DNA of 32,247 nt from Candidatus Mediterraneibacter surreyensis (GTDB taxonomy: Bacteria; Bacillota; Clostridia; Lachnospirales; Lachnospiraceae), in the NCBI GenBank assembly GCA_019118885.1, contig DWYB01000031.1:1-32247 (forward strand), written 5' to 3'. Both the position numbers and the translations under genes were made by a program. The notes beneath the pieces are model-generated. The model did not search any database, was not told the origin of the DNA, and was given only the letters and a program-made list of their open reading frames with translations. Positions 15,958 to 23,785 of this stretch are shown here, piece after piece; position 1 is the first letter of the stretch, and every line of letters starts with the position of its first letter.

Positions 15958-16041
15958 TGCGGAAGAAGAGACTTGAACTCTCACAGGATTAACTCCCACT
16001 AGAACCTGAATCTAGCGCGTCTGCCATTCCGCCACTTCCGC
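15958..16041 (-). tRNA. tRNA-Leu (anticodon CAG)
   Basis: 84 nt with a long variable arm. Acceptor GCGGAAG pairs with CTTCCGC, discriminator A. The anticodon loop TTCAGGT on the stem CTAGA/TCTAG gives CAG. Confidence 0.95.
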
Positions 16042-16155
16042 TCGACAAATGATATTCTATCATACGAGATTGAGTTTGTAAACCCCTAAATTTTATTTTT
16101 TATCAGGTGTTTGTCATGCGGGTGAAAGTATACAAAGTGTGTAAGAAAGTTATTG

Positions 16156-16208
16156 TTGACATATATCGATAATCTATATATAATATCAATATATAGATTA
16201 TCGATATA
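16156..16208 (+). promoter_or_regulatory. PadR promoter with embedded 19-bp inverted repeat operator
   Basis: Consensus TTGACA (16156-16161), 17-base spacer and TATAAT (16179-16184). Overlapping it is a perfect inverted repeat, TATATCGATAATCTATATA (16162-16180) and its exact complement at 16190-16208, separated by 9 bases. The dyad covers the spacer, the -10 and the start site, so a bound dimer would block RNA polymerase. Autorepression by the adjoining PadR protein is the natural reading. Confidence 0.88.
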
Positions 16209-16221
16209 AGGAGGTAATATA

Positions 16222-16554
16222 ATGAAAGTTGATAAAAGCTTAATCTCGGGTAGTACTACGATGCTTTTGTTAAAGCTGCTCGAAGAGAAGGACATGTATG
16301 GGTATGAAATGATTGAATCGCTAAGAGAGCGCTCACAGAATGTGTTTGAGCTAAAGGCGGGAACTCTGTATCCTTTGCTTCACAGTCTGGAAGAAAAGGG
16401 GCTGCTCACTGTATATGAAAAAGAAACGGGCAATAAAGTGCGCAAATATTATAGCATTACAAAACAGGGGAGAAAGGTACTGGATGAAAAGAAAGCCGAG
16501 TGGGAGATTTATTCAAAAGCTGTCGCGGGCGTGCTCGGAATCATTCCGGTTTAA
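16222..16554 (+). CDS. PadR-family transcriptional regulator
   Basis: 110 residues, the typical short PadR. A winged-helix domain spans about residues 12-85: MLLLKLLEEKDMYGYEMIE, FELKAGTLYPLLHSLEEKGL, GNKVRKYYSITKQGRKVL. AAGGAGGTAATATA precedes the ATG. PadR proteins are usually repressors of a co-transcribed membrane protein, and the next gene 15 bases downstream is such a protein. Its own promoter carries the large palindrome at 16162-16208. Confidence 0.95.
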   Translation: MKVDKSLISGSTTMLLLKLLEEKDMYGYEMIESLRERSQNVFELKAGTLYPLLHSLEEKGLLTVYEKETGNKVRKYYSITKQGRKVLDEKKAEWEIYSKAVAGVLGIIPV

Positions 16555-16569
16555 TACAGGAGGGGAAGT

Positions 16570-17958
16570 ATGAATAAGGAAGAATATATAAAGATCCTGA
16601 CGGATCAGATCAGGTGTAAAATGGCTCGTCCGGAAGTAGCCCGGGAGCTGGAAGACCATATCGAAGATCAGACGAGAGCATTTATGAGTGAAGGGTTAGA
16701 CAGGATAGAGGCCGAAAAGGCAGCGGTAAAAGAGATGGGGAATCCTGTTGAAACCGGAGTGGAGTTAGATAAGATACACCGGCCGAAAATGCCGTGGGGG
16801 ACGATCTCACTGATTATTGTTCTGAGTATTCTATCGTGTACCTTTCAGTATTTTCTCAACCGGGAATATATAAAAGCGGGCGGAGACGGGTATGGCATGG
16901 GAAGACATATCATGTTTACGGCAACAGGGATTCTGGTAATGATCGGGGTCTGTTTTGCGGATTATACAAGGATAGCGGCCCGGGCCAGGGAACTGATGCT
17001 GGGGTGGATCCTGCTGCTCATACTTGGAAAGCAGTTCTTTGGAATTACGGTGAATGATGCTGAGCGATGGATTGCATTACCGGGCGGTCAGGCGGTAAAT
17101 ATACTGCTGATGCTGATGCTTACAGTACCGTTGTATGCTGCAATCCTGTACGGATACAGGGGAAAGGGCTGGTCTGTTATATGGAAAGGAGTACTGTGGA
17201 TGGTACCCGGATGCTGGCTTGCCACACGGTGCAGCAGTATATGGATGGCATCCGTTCTTTTCCTGACTTATCTCATAATGCTCGGTCTTGCTGTTTATCA
17301 CGGATGGTACCGGCTGCCGGGAAAAGCAGTATTTGCGGGAATATGTACTATTGCCGTGCTGCTTCCGGCAGCGACGGCAGCTTTGATATGGTTTTTTGGA
17401 GAGGATTATCAGAAAAGCCGCCTTCTGTTTTATCTGTCGCCGTTGATCGGCGCCCCTGGAGAACCGCAGGATATGATATCATATGGGATGACATATGTGA
17501 GGGAAATCCTGGGGAACAGCCGGCTGGTTGGCGCAGTAGATGCAGGAGTGCCTGATATTTCATTTGTTCCGGAACTGTCAGACTTTCTGCTTGTCGGTGT
17601 GGCAAGATATTATGGGATACTGGCGGCAGTGCTGCTGCTCGGACTCCTGCTCTTTCTGCTCCTGTATCTTCTGAGAGTTTCTCTCAGGCAAAGGAATCAG
17701 CTGGGAATGCTGATGGGAACAGGATGTGCGGTTGTATTCCTGATAGAGGCGGCTTTCTATCTGCTGAATAATTCCGGCGTCATGTACCTGGGAAATTACT
17801 GCCCGTTTTTCTCATATGGAGGAAGCGGAACCATCGTTATGTTTCTGCTTCTGGGAATCATGCTCAGCATCTGCCGGTATCAGAATACGGCGCCGGAACG
17901 TAAAACCGCCGGTTTCCTGTTCGGAATCCGGCGGCCGGTTGAAAGAATGAAAGGATGA
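16570..17958 (+). CDS. Permease-prefix (HAAS-type) domain fused to FtsW/RodA-like membrane protein
   Basis: 462 residues. Residues about 1-75 are a soluble helical prefix (LTDQIRCKMARPEVARELEDHI, AFMSEGLDRIEAEKAAVKEMG) of the kind that partners PadR regulators. About ten membrane helices follow. The C-terminal PFFSYGGSGTIVMFLLLGIM matches the SEDS-family end of FtsW/RodA/SpoVE (consensus P-F-SYGG-S). SEDS proteins polymerise peptidoglycan strands, but catalytic residues cannot be confirmed by eye and the length of the central part is diverged. AGGAGGGG precedes ATG. It converges with pyrC with only 4 bases between stop codons. Cell-envelope function under PadR control is inference. Confidence 0.85.
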   Translation: MNKEEYIKILTDQIRCKMARPEVARELEDHIEDQTRAFMSEGLDRIEAEKAAVKEMGNPVETGVELDKIHRPKMPWGTISLIIVLSILSCTFQYFLNREYIKAGGDGYGMGRHIMFTATGILVMIGVCFADYTRIAARARELMLGWILLLILGKQFFGITVNDAERWIALPGGQAVNILLMLMLTVPLYAAILYGYRGKGWSVIWKGVLWMVPGCWLATRCSSIWMASVLFLTYLIMLGLAVYHGWYRLPGKAVFAGICTIAVLLPAATAALIWFFGEDYQKSRLLFYLSPLIGAPGEPQDMISYGMTYVREILGNSRLVGAVDAGVPDISFVPELSDFLLVGVARYYGILAAVLLLGLLLFLLLYLLRVSLRQRNQLGMLMGTGCAVVFLIEAAFYLLNNSGVMYLGNYCPFFSYGGSGTIVMFLLLGIMLSICRYQNTAPERKTAGFLFGIRRPVERMKG

Positions 17959-17962
17959 ACTG

Positions 17963-19225
17963 CTAATCCTTATAAATAATATTTCCGTTGCAGACGGTCA
18001 TTTTGACCTTGCCGTACAGTTCCCATCCTGTGAATGGGGAATTGGAAGAAAGTGAAGCGTACTTCTCGGGAACCCAGCGCTCTTCCGGATTAAATATCAC
18101 CAGATCTGCAGCAGCGCCCTTTTCAATCCTGCCTGCCGGCAGATGATACAGGTCGGCCGGATTTACGGTCATCTTTTCGAGAAGCTGCATCAGCGTCAGG
18201 TGCCCGGGGCGTACAAGAGTAGTGATACCCAGCGCAAGAGAAGTCTCAAGTCCTATGATCCCGCTTGGAGCGGCGGTAATAGATCGTTCTTTTTCCTCCC
18301 TGCTGTGAGGAGCATGGTCAGTTGCGATGAGGTCGATGGTGCCGTCTGCCAGTCCTTTTATGATGGCGAGACGGTCCTCCTCTTTGCGCAGCGGCGGATT
18401 CATCTTTGCAAGGGTTCCATATTTGAGCACAGCTTCATCGGTCAGTGTGAAGTGATGGGGAGTTGCCTCTGCATGGAGATTTGCGCCCATGTTTTTGAAT
18501 ATACGGACCAGTTCCACAGAACGTCCGGAGCTGATATGCTGGATTACAGTGTGTGCACCGGAACGCAGGGCAAGCATACAATCTCTCGCAACCAGAGATT
18601 CTTCCGCAATGGAGGGAGAACCATAGATGCCCAGCTGTTCAGAAACTGTTCCATGATTGATCCCGTTATTCTTGATGAATGCGGGATCTTCTTCATGCAG
18701 GCTGATCGGAACATCCAGTTTCTTTGCTGCTTCCATAGCCTGATAGAGAAAGGCGGCATTTTTCAGCGGGATGCCGTCGTCGGTAAATCCGCATGCACCT
18801 GCTTCTTTCAGAGCAGCCATATCTGTCATTTCCTCGCCTTTGAGAGAGCGGGAGACGCTTGCCGCCTGATAGATCCGTACTGCCTCATTTTTTGAGCGGC
18901 TGAGAATATCGCCTAATACTTCAGTATTATCTACAACCGGAGAAGTGTTCGCCATGCAGATCACGGAAGTGAATCCTCCTTTTGCTGCGGCAAGCGCGCC
19001 GGTGTGGAGTGTCTCCTTATAGGTGAATCCCGGATCACGGAAATGAACATGTGTGTCGATCAGACCCGGTGCAATTGTCAGACCGTCCGCGTCGATCACT
19101 TCTTCGCTGCCGGAAGGAGCGATATTATCTGCGATATCCTGTATTACTCCGTCTTTTATAAGAATATCAGCCGCGCAGGACTGGCCGGCGGCCGGATTTA
19201 TGATCATACCGTTTTTAATAAGCAT
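17963..19225 (-). CDS. pyrC: Dihydroorotase
   Basis: 420 residues, class I dihydroorotase, which closes carbamoyl-aspartate to dihydroorotate in pyrimidine synthesis. His59 and His61 in DTHVHFRDPG bind zinc. Other conserved blocks are ICMANTSPVVDN, ISLHEED, QHISSGRSVELV, LHAEATPHHFTL, AKMNPPLR and IATDHAPHS. ATG 19225 (MLIKNGMIINPAAGQ) is chosen for AAGGAGGA 5 bases upstream; an earlier in-frame start adds 30 residues unlike the family. No other pyr gene is adjacent, and it has its own promoter. Confidence 0.96.
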   Translation of the reverse strand: MLIKNGMIINPAAGQSCAADILIKDGVIQDIADNIAPSGSEEVIDADGLTIAPGLIDTHVHFRDPGFTYKETLHTGALAAAKGGFTSVICMANTSPVVDNTEVLGDILSRSKNEAVRIYQAASVSRSLKGEEMTDMAALKEAGACGFTDDGIPLKNAAFLYQAMEAAKKLDVPISLHEEDPAFIKNNGINHGTVSEQLGIYGSPSIAEESLVARDCMLALRSGAHTVIQHISSGRSVELVRIFKNMGANLHAEATPHHFTLTDEAVLKYGTLAKMNPPLRKEEDRLAIIKGLADGTIDLIATDHAPHSREEKERSITAAPSGIIGLETSLALGITTLVRPGHLTLMQLLEKMTVNPADLYHLPAGRIEKGAAADLVIFNPEERWVPEKYASLSSNSPFTGWELYGKVKMTVCNGNIIYKD

Positions 19226-19276
19226 AAGAATCCTCCTTGTTTTTCTGTGTTCACATTCACAGCTCTTACGGCTTTT

Positions 19277-19306
19277 AGTATATCTTAACTGTCCGGACCA
19301 TTGCAA
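19277..19306 (-). promoter_or_regulatory. Promoter for pyrC
   Basis: On the minus strand TTGCAA (19301-19306), an 18-base spacer and TATACT (19277-19282), about 50 bases before the start codon. I see no PyrR-type attenuator in this short leader. Confidence 0.6.
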
Positions 19307-19333
19307 GGACTTCATGAGCTGGATCGCTGCAAA

Positions 19334-19380
19334 TAAAAACCGGGAGGACCTTCCTGCCTTGAGACAGGAGCCCTCCCGGT
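19334..19380 (-). terminator. Terminator after the phosphofructokinase gene
   Basis: On the minus strand ACCGGGAGG pairs with CCTCCCGGT, with an inner TCCTG/CAGGA stem, followed by TTTTTATTT. Confidence 0.92.
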
Positions 19381-19412
19381 AACATCCGGACGCTTACAGT
19401 ATCCTCTGCGTA

Positions 19413-20645
19413 TTATATTTGACGGTAAAGATGACGCGGAATACCGTCTACCATTACAGGAGATACGTCGCCCTGGATGAGCGGGCGTACATAGCTGACG
19501 AATTCATCGGTTACATAGGAACCATCCTCGGTTACCCACTCACGGGGAACGAGTTTTTCGTCATTTGCGATCTTGTGAACGTCTTTTACCTCTGTGCCGC
19601 TCTGATACGGATCATCGGACAGTCGTTTGAGAACAACCATTTTTCCGGAATCTCCTTCATCTGCGGCTTTGACAGCGGCGCCGCCTACCTGATAAGCCTC
19701 CAGGATATCTACACGGGATGCACAGTGGGAAGCTGAGCGCTGCAGGGAACTAAGCTCGATCGCACGGGTTTTACAGCCAATTTCACCGGCGATGTAGCTT
19801 GCAAGATAATTAGCTGTGCCGGAGAGCTGTTTATGTCCGAAAGCGTCTACGAAATCAATGCTTTGTCCGAGTTCACATACGTAACGTCCGTCCTCAAGCC
19901 GGATTCCTTCAGAAATAGCGACTACTACGGACGATTTTTTTGTCAGAAGATCTTTTACTTTGGCTCCGAAAGCTTCGATGTCAAAAGGAAGTTCGGGCAG
20001 GTAGATCAGATCCGGTCCGGCGCAGTCCTCACCTTTGGCGAGGGCAGCGGCTCCTGTAAGCCAGCCGGCGTTCCTTCCCATGATCTCAACGATGGATACA
20101 AGTCCTTTTTCATATTCCAGACAGAAACTGTCGCGAATGATCTCTTTTACAGATGTACCGATATACTTTGCGGCGCTTCCGTACCCCGGTGTGTGGTCGG
20201 TCAGAGCGAGATCATTATCGATTGTCTTCGGACAACCGATGAAACGTGTGGGATGTCCTGTGATGATAGCGTAATCAGACAGTTTTTTGATTGTGTCCAT
20301 AGAATCGTTTCCGCCAATGTATATAAATGCTTCGATATTGAGTTTGTTGAGGATATCGAATATCTTGTCGTATACTGCTCTGTCTTCGTGGATTTCCGGC
20401 AGTTTAAAACGACAGGAACCCAGGAAAGCTGCAGGTGTTCTTTTTAAGAGCTCTGCGTCAAGTTCATTTGTGATATATTCGGACAGATCGATATAACGTT
20501 CCTGCAGAAGTCCCTGAATACCGTGGAGCATTCCATATACTTTATTGGCCCCGCGGTCTTTAGCCGTGCGGTATACTCCTGCGAGACTTGAGTTGATCGC
20601 AGCAGTTGGACCGCCTGATTGTCCGACGATTACATTTCCTTTCAT
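19413..20645 (-). CDS. 6-phosphofructokinase, probably pyrophosphate-dependent
   Basis: 410 residues. The PFK fold is clear from GQSGGPTAAINSSLAGV, YIGGNDSMDTIKKL, CPKTIDNDL and VEIMGRNAGWLTG. ATP-type enzymes have GGDGS and GTIDND. Here Asp114 replaces the Gly of GGDGS and Lys140 precedes TIDND, the two substitutions that mark pyrophosphate users. The reaction would be fructose-6-phosphate + PPi giving fructose-1,6-bisphosphate + Pi, a reversible cytoplasmic step. CGGAGGTAAC lies before the ATG. Transcription starts near a CcpA-like site. The gene has its own terminator. Confidence 0.93.
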   Translation of the reverse strand: MKGNVIVGQSGGPTAAINSSLAGVYRTAKDRGANKVYGMLHGIQGLLQERYIDLSEYITNELDAELLKRTPAAFLGSCRFKLPEIHEDRAVYDKIFDILNKLNIEAFIYIGGNDSMDTIKKLSDYAIITGHPTRFIGCPKTIDNDLALTDHTPGYGSAAKYIGTSVKEIIRDSFCLEYEKGLVSIVEIMGRNAGWLTGAAALAKGEDCAGPDLIYLPELPFDIEAFGAKVKDLLTKKSSVVVAISEGIRLEDGRYVCELGQSIDFVDAFGHKQLSGTANYLASYIAGEIGCKTRAIELSSLQRSASHCASRVDILEAYQVGGAAVKAADEGDSGKMVVLKRLSDDPYQSGTEVKDVHKIANDEKLVPREWVTEDGSYVTDEFVSYVRPLIQGDVSPVMVDGIPRHLYRQI

Positions 20646-20692
20646 TTTATGTTACCTCCGTTTTGCAAATTATCAGTTTGAAAGTCTTGCTC

Positions 20693-20706
20693 TCAAAGCG
20701 TTTACA
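20693..20706 (-). promoter_or_regulatory. Candidate cre (CcpA) site at the pfk start of transcription
   Basis: TGTAAACGCTTTGA on the minus strand matches the cre consensus TGWAANCGNTNWCA except near the 3' end. It lies 5 bases downstream of the -10, over the likely start of transcription, a location that normally means repression. Confidence 0.5.
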
Positions 20707-20711
20707 TTACC

Positions 20712-20740
20712 AGTTTAGTGCATAATCACTAATTTGTAAA
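20712..20740 (-). promoter_or_regulatory. Promoter for the phosphofructokinase gene
   Basis: On the minus strand TTTACA (20735-20740), a 17-base spacer and TAAACT (20712-20717). Confidence 0.6.
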
Positions 20741-20807
20741 TGAAAAAATATAAATAATAGACAATTTAACGAAAAAAGTTGAGCCGGAGGGAAAGACAGA
20801 AGAAAAA

Positions 20808-20817
20808 ATGTTATACT
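20808..20817 (+). promoter_or_regulatory. Extended -10 promoter for glf
   Basis: ATGTTATACT has a TGn extension before TATACT (20812-20817). The sequence 17 bases upstream (GGGAAA) is a poor -35, as is common with extended -10 promoters. The leader to the start codon is about 60 bases. Confidence 0.45.
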
Positions 20818-20877
20818 GATAAAAACATACAAAATCAGACGTTGTGAAACAACAGCGCGGTATAGGAGAGGTGACAG

Positions 20878-21981
20878 ATGAAAAAATATGACTATCTGAT
20901 CGTAGGCGCAGGACTGTACGGGGCGGTCATGGCATATGAACTGGGAAGAAAAGGAAAACAGTGTCTTGTGATTGACCGCAGAGACCACATTGGAGGAAAT
21001 ATTTATTGCGAGGATATGGAAGGAATCCACGTACACAAGTACGGGGCGCATATTTTCCATACTTCGGATAAGCGCATATGGAATTATATCAACCAGTTTG
21101 CTGAATTCAATAATTATATCAACTCCCCGGTAGCGGTTTACAAAGATGAATTGTATAATCTTCCGTTCAATATGAATACATTCAGCAAAATGTGGGGCAT
21201 ACGCACGCCTCGGGAAGCAAAAGAGATCATTGAGAGACAGAGAAAAGAGACGGGTATAACCGAGCCGGCCAATCTGGAAGAACAGGCATTGTTCCTGGTT
21301 GGAAAAGACATTTACGAGAAACTGGTCAAAGGCTACACTGAGAAACAGTGGGGCAGAAAATGTACGGAACTTCCGGCATTTATTATAAAAAGGCTTCCGT
21401 GCCGTTTTATCTATGACAATAATTATTTTAACGACAGATATCAGGGCATTCCGATCGGAGGCTATACACCGATCATAGAGAAAATGCTTGCCGGTGCAGA
21501 TGTGCGCACGGGGGTGGATTTTTTTGAGTTCAGGAAAGAAAATCCGGATATTGCGGAGAAGATTATTTTTACAGGTATGATAGACGAGTATTTTGATTAT
21601 AAACTCGGCGCGCTGGAATACCGTTCTGTGCGGTTTGAGACGGAAGTGCTGGACTGTGAGAACTATCAGGGGAATGCTGTGGTCAATTATACGGACCGTG
21701 ATGTGCCGTATACACGAATCATCGAGCACAAACATTTTGAATTCGGAACTCAGGAGAAGACCGTGATATCCAGGGAATATTCCTCGGAGTGGAGTGTGGG
21801 GATGGAACCTTATTATCCGGTTAATGATGAGAAGAATAATGCCCTTTTCCGGAAGTACAGAGAACTGGCGGAGCAGGAGGAAAATGTAATATTCGGGGGA
21901 AGGCTTGGAGATTACAAATATTATGACATGGATAAGGTGATCGCCGCAGCTCTGGATCGTCTGCAGACAATGGGGGAATGA
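20878..21981 (+). CDS. glf: UDP-galactopyranose mutase
   Basis: 367 residues, full length for Glf. The flavoenzyme converts UDP-galactopyranose to UDP-galactofuranose for cell-surface glycans. The FAD-binding N-terminus is DYLIVGAGLYGAVMAYELGR, then DRRDHIGGNIYCED and HKYGAHIFHTSDKRIW. KGYTEKQWGRKCTELP, RFIYDNNYFNDRYQGIP and IEHKHFEFG are further family blocks, and the end FGGRLGDYKYYDMDKVI is typical. GAGAGGTG precedes the ATG. No other glycan gene is adjacent, so it stands alone. Confidence 0.97.
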   Translation: MKKYDYLIVGAGLYGAVMAYELGRKGKQCLVIDRRDHIGGNIYCEDMEGIHVHKYGAHIFHTSDKRIWNYINQFAEFNNYINSPVAVYKDELYNLPFNMNTFSKMWGIRTPREAKEIIERQRKETGITEPANLEEQALFLVGKDIYEKLVKGYTEKQWGRKCTELPAFIIKRLPCRFIYDNNYFNDRYQGIPIGGYTPIIEKMLAGADVRTGVDFFEFRKENPDIAEKIIFTGMIDEYFDYKLGALEYRSVRFETEVLDCENYQGNAVVNYTDRDVPYTRIIEHKHFEFGTQEKTVISREYSSEWSVGMEPYYPVNDEKNNALFRKYRELAEQEENVIFGGRLGDYKYYDMDKVIAAALDRLQTMGE

Positions 21982-22021
21982 ATCGCCTGATGGCGCTGTG
22001 AACACCTGCCTGAAAAAGTGC

Positions 22022-22050
22022 TTGCATTTCCAGCGGACATAAAGTATGAT
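22022..22050 (+). promoter_or_regulatory. Promoter for the pseudokinase-like gene
   Basis: TTGCAT (22022-22027), exactly 17 bases, then TATGAT (22045-22050). It implies a leader of about 140 bases. Confidence 0.65.
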
Positions 22051-22139
22051 ACTACTACTTAGATCGATCTGATCTGATTCAAAAATCTTTATCATCAGTT
22101 TCTGATGGGTTTCGTTGGGAAAACGGATGTATTGGAGCT

Positions 22140-22167
22140 GACGCGGGAGTTGAGGGACTCCGGCGTC
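22140..22167 (+). promoter_or_regulatory. GC-rich hairpin in the pseudokinase leader
   Basis: GACGC-G-GGAGT, loop TGAGGG, ACTCC-G-GCGTC: two stacked perfect stems with one G-G mismatch. It lies about 30 bases before the start codon and has no T-run. It could limit translation or be part of a structured leader. Confidence 0.45.
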
Positions 22168-22198
22168 GGCTGAGTCGTACGGCCGAAGAAAATTGCAT

Positions 22199-23269
22199 AT
22201 GGAAAAAATGTATGAAGTTCTAAAGTTTATTGAACACGGTGCACATTGCAGGCAGAGTATGGACTGCGTACAGGGAACGCTTCTGCTCAACTATCTGAAA
22301 GACAATTTCCAGATTGAGAAAACAACGTTGATCAAGTGGTTTCGAGAGTTGGCGGTTTGCATGGATCAGTACCATAGAAGCCATAGCAGACAGAACTACC
22401 GTTATCTGAACCCCTGCAGTATTATTGTTTCAGAAGACGGCCCCCTTTTTCTGCTGGATATGGATGCGGCTGATAATGAATCTGTTATGAAGCAGATGCA
22501 GAAGAGGGCGGTGCGCAGTCATTTTGTGAAGCCGGTATATGAGATCGGAACAGGGAAGAATAATGAGGCGGATCTGTTTGCCTATGGGAAAACGATTCAG
22601 TTTATCCTGGCCTATACGGATGTGCACCCGGAACTGAACAGATGGGAAGAAAGGCGGTTGTCCCGGATTATTGACCGATGTACGGGAGAGTGCGGAAGAA
22701 AATATGATGATCTGCGGCAGGTTCTCAATGATCTGCCGGAAATTCCGAAAAGTAAGATTAACAGAACTGCACAAAGCGGCTGTATGAGAAGATCGGCAGG
22801 AGTGGTTGCAACCGGCGTTGTTTTGTGTCTGACTTTGGGAATTCTCCTTGGAGTGGGGAGAAAGGGTGTAATCCACAGCCGGGGAGCGCAGATTGATACA
22901 TTTGGTGCGGAACAGGAAAATATGAAGCAGACAGCTTACAGGCAGGACCTGGAACAGACAGTTCAGACGCAGGTGTCTGCGGCATATTGTTTTTGTGATG
23001 CGGTTATAAAGACGGTCCGGGCCGCGGACGGTATGCCCGAGAAATTAAAACATCAGGGGCTTCTTCGGGAAACGATAGGAGCCTATGACCAGCTGCTGTT
23101 TCTTGAGGATGACAAAGAAAAAATCAAAGAGACTGCTTTGAAAAAGATGAAGCTGGAGATGGAGCAGGGGGATTATGAGCAGGCGATGCAAACGGCGGAA
23201 ACCGCATCGGAGAAGATGGGCGGAGCTGAAGAGATAGCTGCGGCAGTTCGTCAATATGATGAAAACTAA
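22199..23269 (+). CDS. Membrane protein with degenerate kinase-like domain
   Basis: 356 residues. Residues about 1-180 resemble the C-lobe of a Ser/Thr kinase: QGTLLLNYLKDN, a helix with WFRELAVCMDQYHRSH, then RYLNPCSIIVSEDGPLFLLDMDA. The latter is the position where kinases have HRD..N and DFG; here the catalytic Asp is absent. NNEADLFAYGKTIQFIL resembles the kinase F-helix. One membrane helix follows (about 198-220), then a helical extracytoplasmic region of about 130 residues. This pseudokinase-TM-helical layout recalls EssB of type VII secretion, but no other such genes are here. The start is uncertain: ATG 22199 has only a weak GAAGAAAA upstream; TTG 22193 and ATG 22208 are alternatives. 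Confidence 0.75.
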   Translation: MEKMYEVLKFIEHGAHCRQSMDCVQGTLLLNYLKDNFQIEKTTLIKWFRELAVCMDQYHRSHSRQNYRYLNPCSIIVSEDGPLFLLDMDAADNESVMKQMQKRAVRSHFVKPVYEIGTGKNNEADLFAYGKTIQFILAYTDVHPELNRWEERRLSRIIDRCTGECGRKYDDLRQVLNDLPEIPKSKINRTAQSGCMRRSAGVVATGVVLCLTLGILLGVGRKGVIHSRGAQIDTFGAEQENMKQTAYRQDLEQTVQTQVSAAYCFCDAVIKTVRAADGMPEKLKHQGLLRETIGAYDQLLFLEDDKEKIKETALKKMKLEMEQGDYEQAMQTAETASEKMGGAEEIAAAVRQYDEN

Positions 23270-23288
23270 GTTTACAGGAGATAAAAAA

Positions 23289-23314
23289 TCCGGGATGCTG
23301 TCTGGCATCCCGGA
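23289..23314. terminator. Hairpin after the pseudokinase-like gene
   Basis: TCCGGGATGC, TGTCTG loop, GCATCCCGGA: a perfect 10-bp stem 20 bases after the stop. The A-run is on the left, so the U-tract is on the minus strand. On the plus strand it would act as a weak terminator or a 3' end stabiliser. Confidence 0.6.
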
Positions 23315-23333
23315 AAGTGTTATAAAAGGGAGG

Positions 23334-23367
23334 ATGCCGGGCAGCTGATCGGCTCAACTCCCGGCAT
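23334..23367. other. Second GC-rich hairpin
   Basis: ATGCCGGG pairs with CCCGGCAT around a loop with an inner AGC/GCT stem. It has no T-run. It shares ATGCCGGG-type stem sequence with the preceding hairpin, read on the other strand. Confidence 0.5.
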
Positions 23368-23538
23368 GTATTATGAAAAAGTTTATTCAAAATAACTTGT
23401 CAGCGTCTTGTTTAAGTGTTGTTTCTTTGTTTCTCTTTCGATGGTTTTAGTATAGGGGAGAGAAATGAAGAAAACGTGATAAGATAATGAAAGATTTTTA
23501 AATGATAAATGAACAAAATATGAACAGAAGAAAATAGT

Positions 23539-23569
23539 AAAAGACCGATGGGGGAGCCATCGGTCTTTT
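23539..23569. terminator. Intrinsic terminator in the gene-free stretch
   Basis: AAAAGACCGATGG pairs perfectly with CCATCGGTCTTTT. The gene-free stretch 23270-23785 holds this, two GC hairpins and an operator-like dyad; I find no plausible coding sequence in it. Confidence 0.82.
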
Positions 23570-23598
23570 GAGGGGAGTATAAATAATTAATAAGGGGT

Positions 23599-23634
23599 TG
23601 TAGAAAGTAACCTTTCTACATTGAACAGTATAAT
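23599..23634 (+). promoter_or_regulatory. Dyad plus TATAAT upstream of the Asn-rich protein
   Basis: TGTAGAAAG, TAAC, CTTTCTACA is a perfect 9-bp inverted repeat (23599-23620). TATAAT lies at 23629-23634 with no good sigma-A -35 at 17 bases. The dyad covers where the -35 would be, as an activator or repressor site might. Confidence 0.4.
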
Positions 23635-23785
23635 ATACGGAATTGGAAAAAGCAAGAAAAAGTTTTGAAAAATACAAAATTCACCAATTCTCCCGATGCC
23701 GCAGTAAAATCCGTAATTCAGAGCGCATAAAAGCGAGTGAAAGAGACATACTAACTCTGAACCAAAAAAACAGGAGGGATTACTC

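Noticed and set aside
19334-19380. Riboswitch or attenuator for pyrC
   Set aside because: The hairpin has its U-tract on the minus strand just after the pfk stop and lies upstream of the pyrC promoter, so it is the pfk terminator.
20707-22290. A 527-codon open frame on the minus strand across glf
   Set aside because: It lies opposite the unmistakable glf gene, has no ribosome site, and its protein is a patchwork with no recognisable motif. Long antisense frames arise from codon bias.
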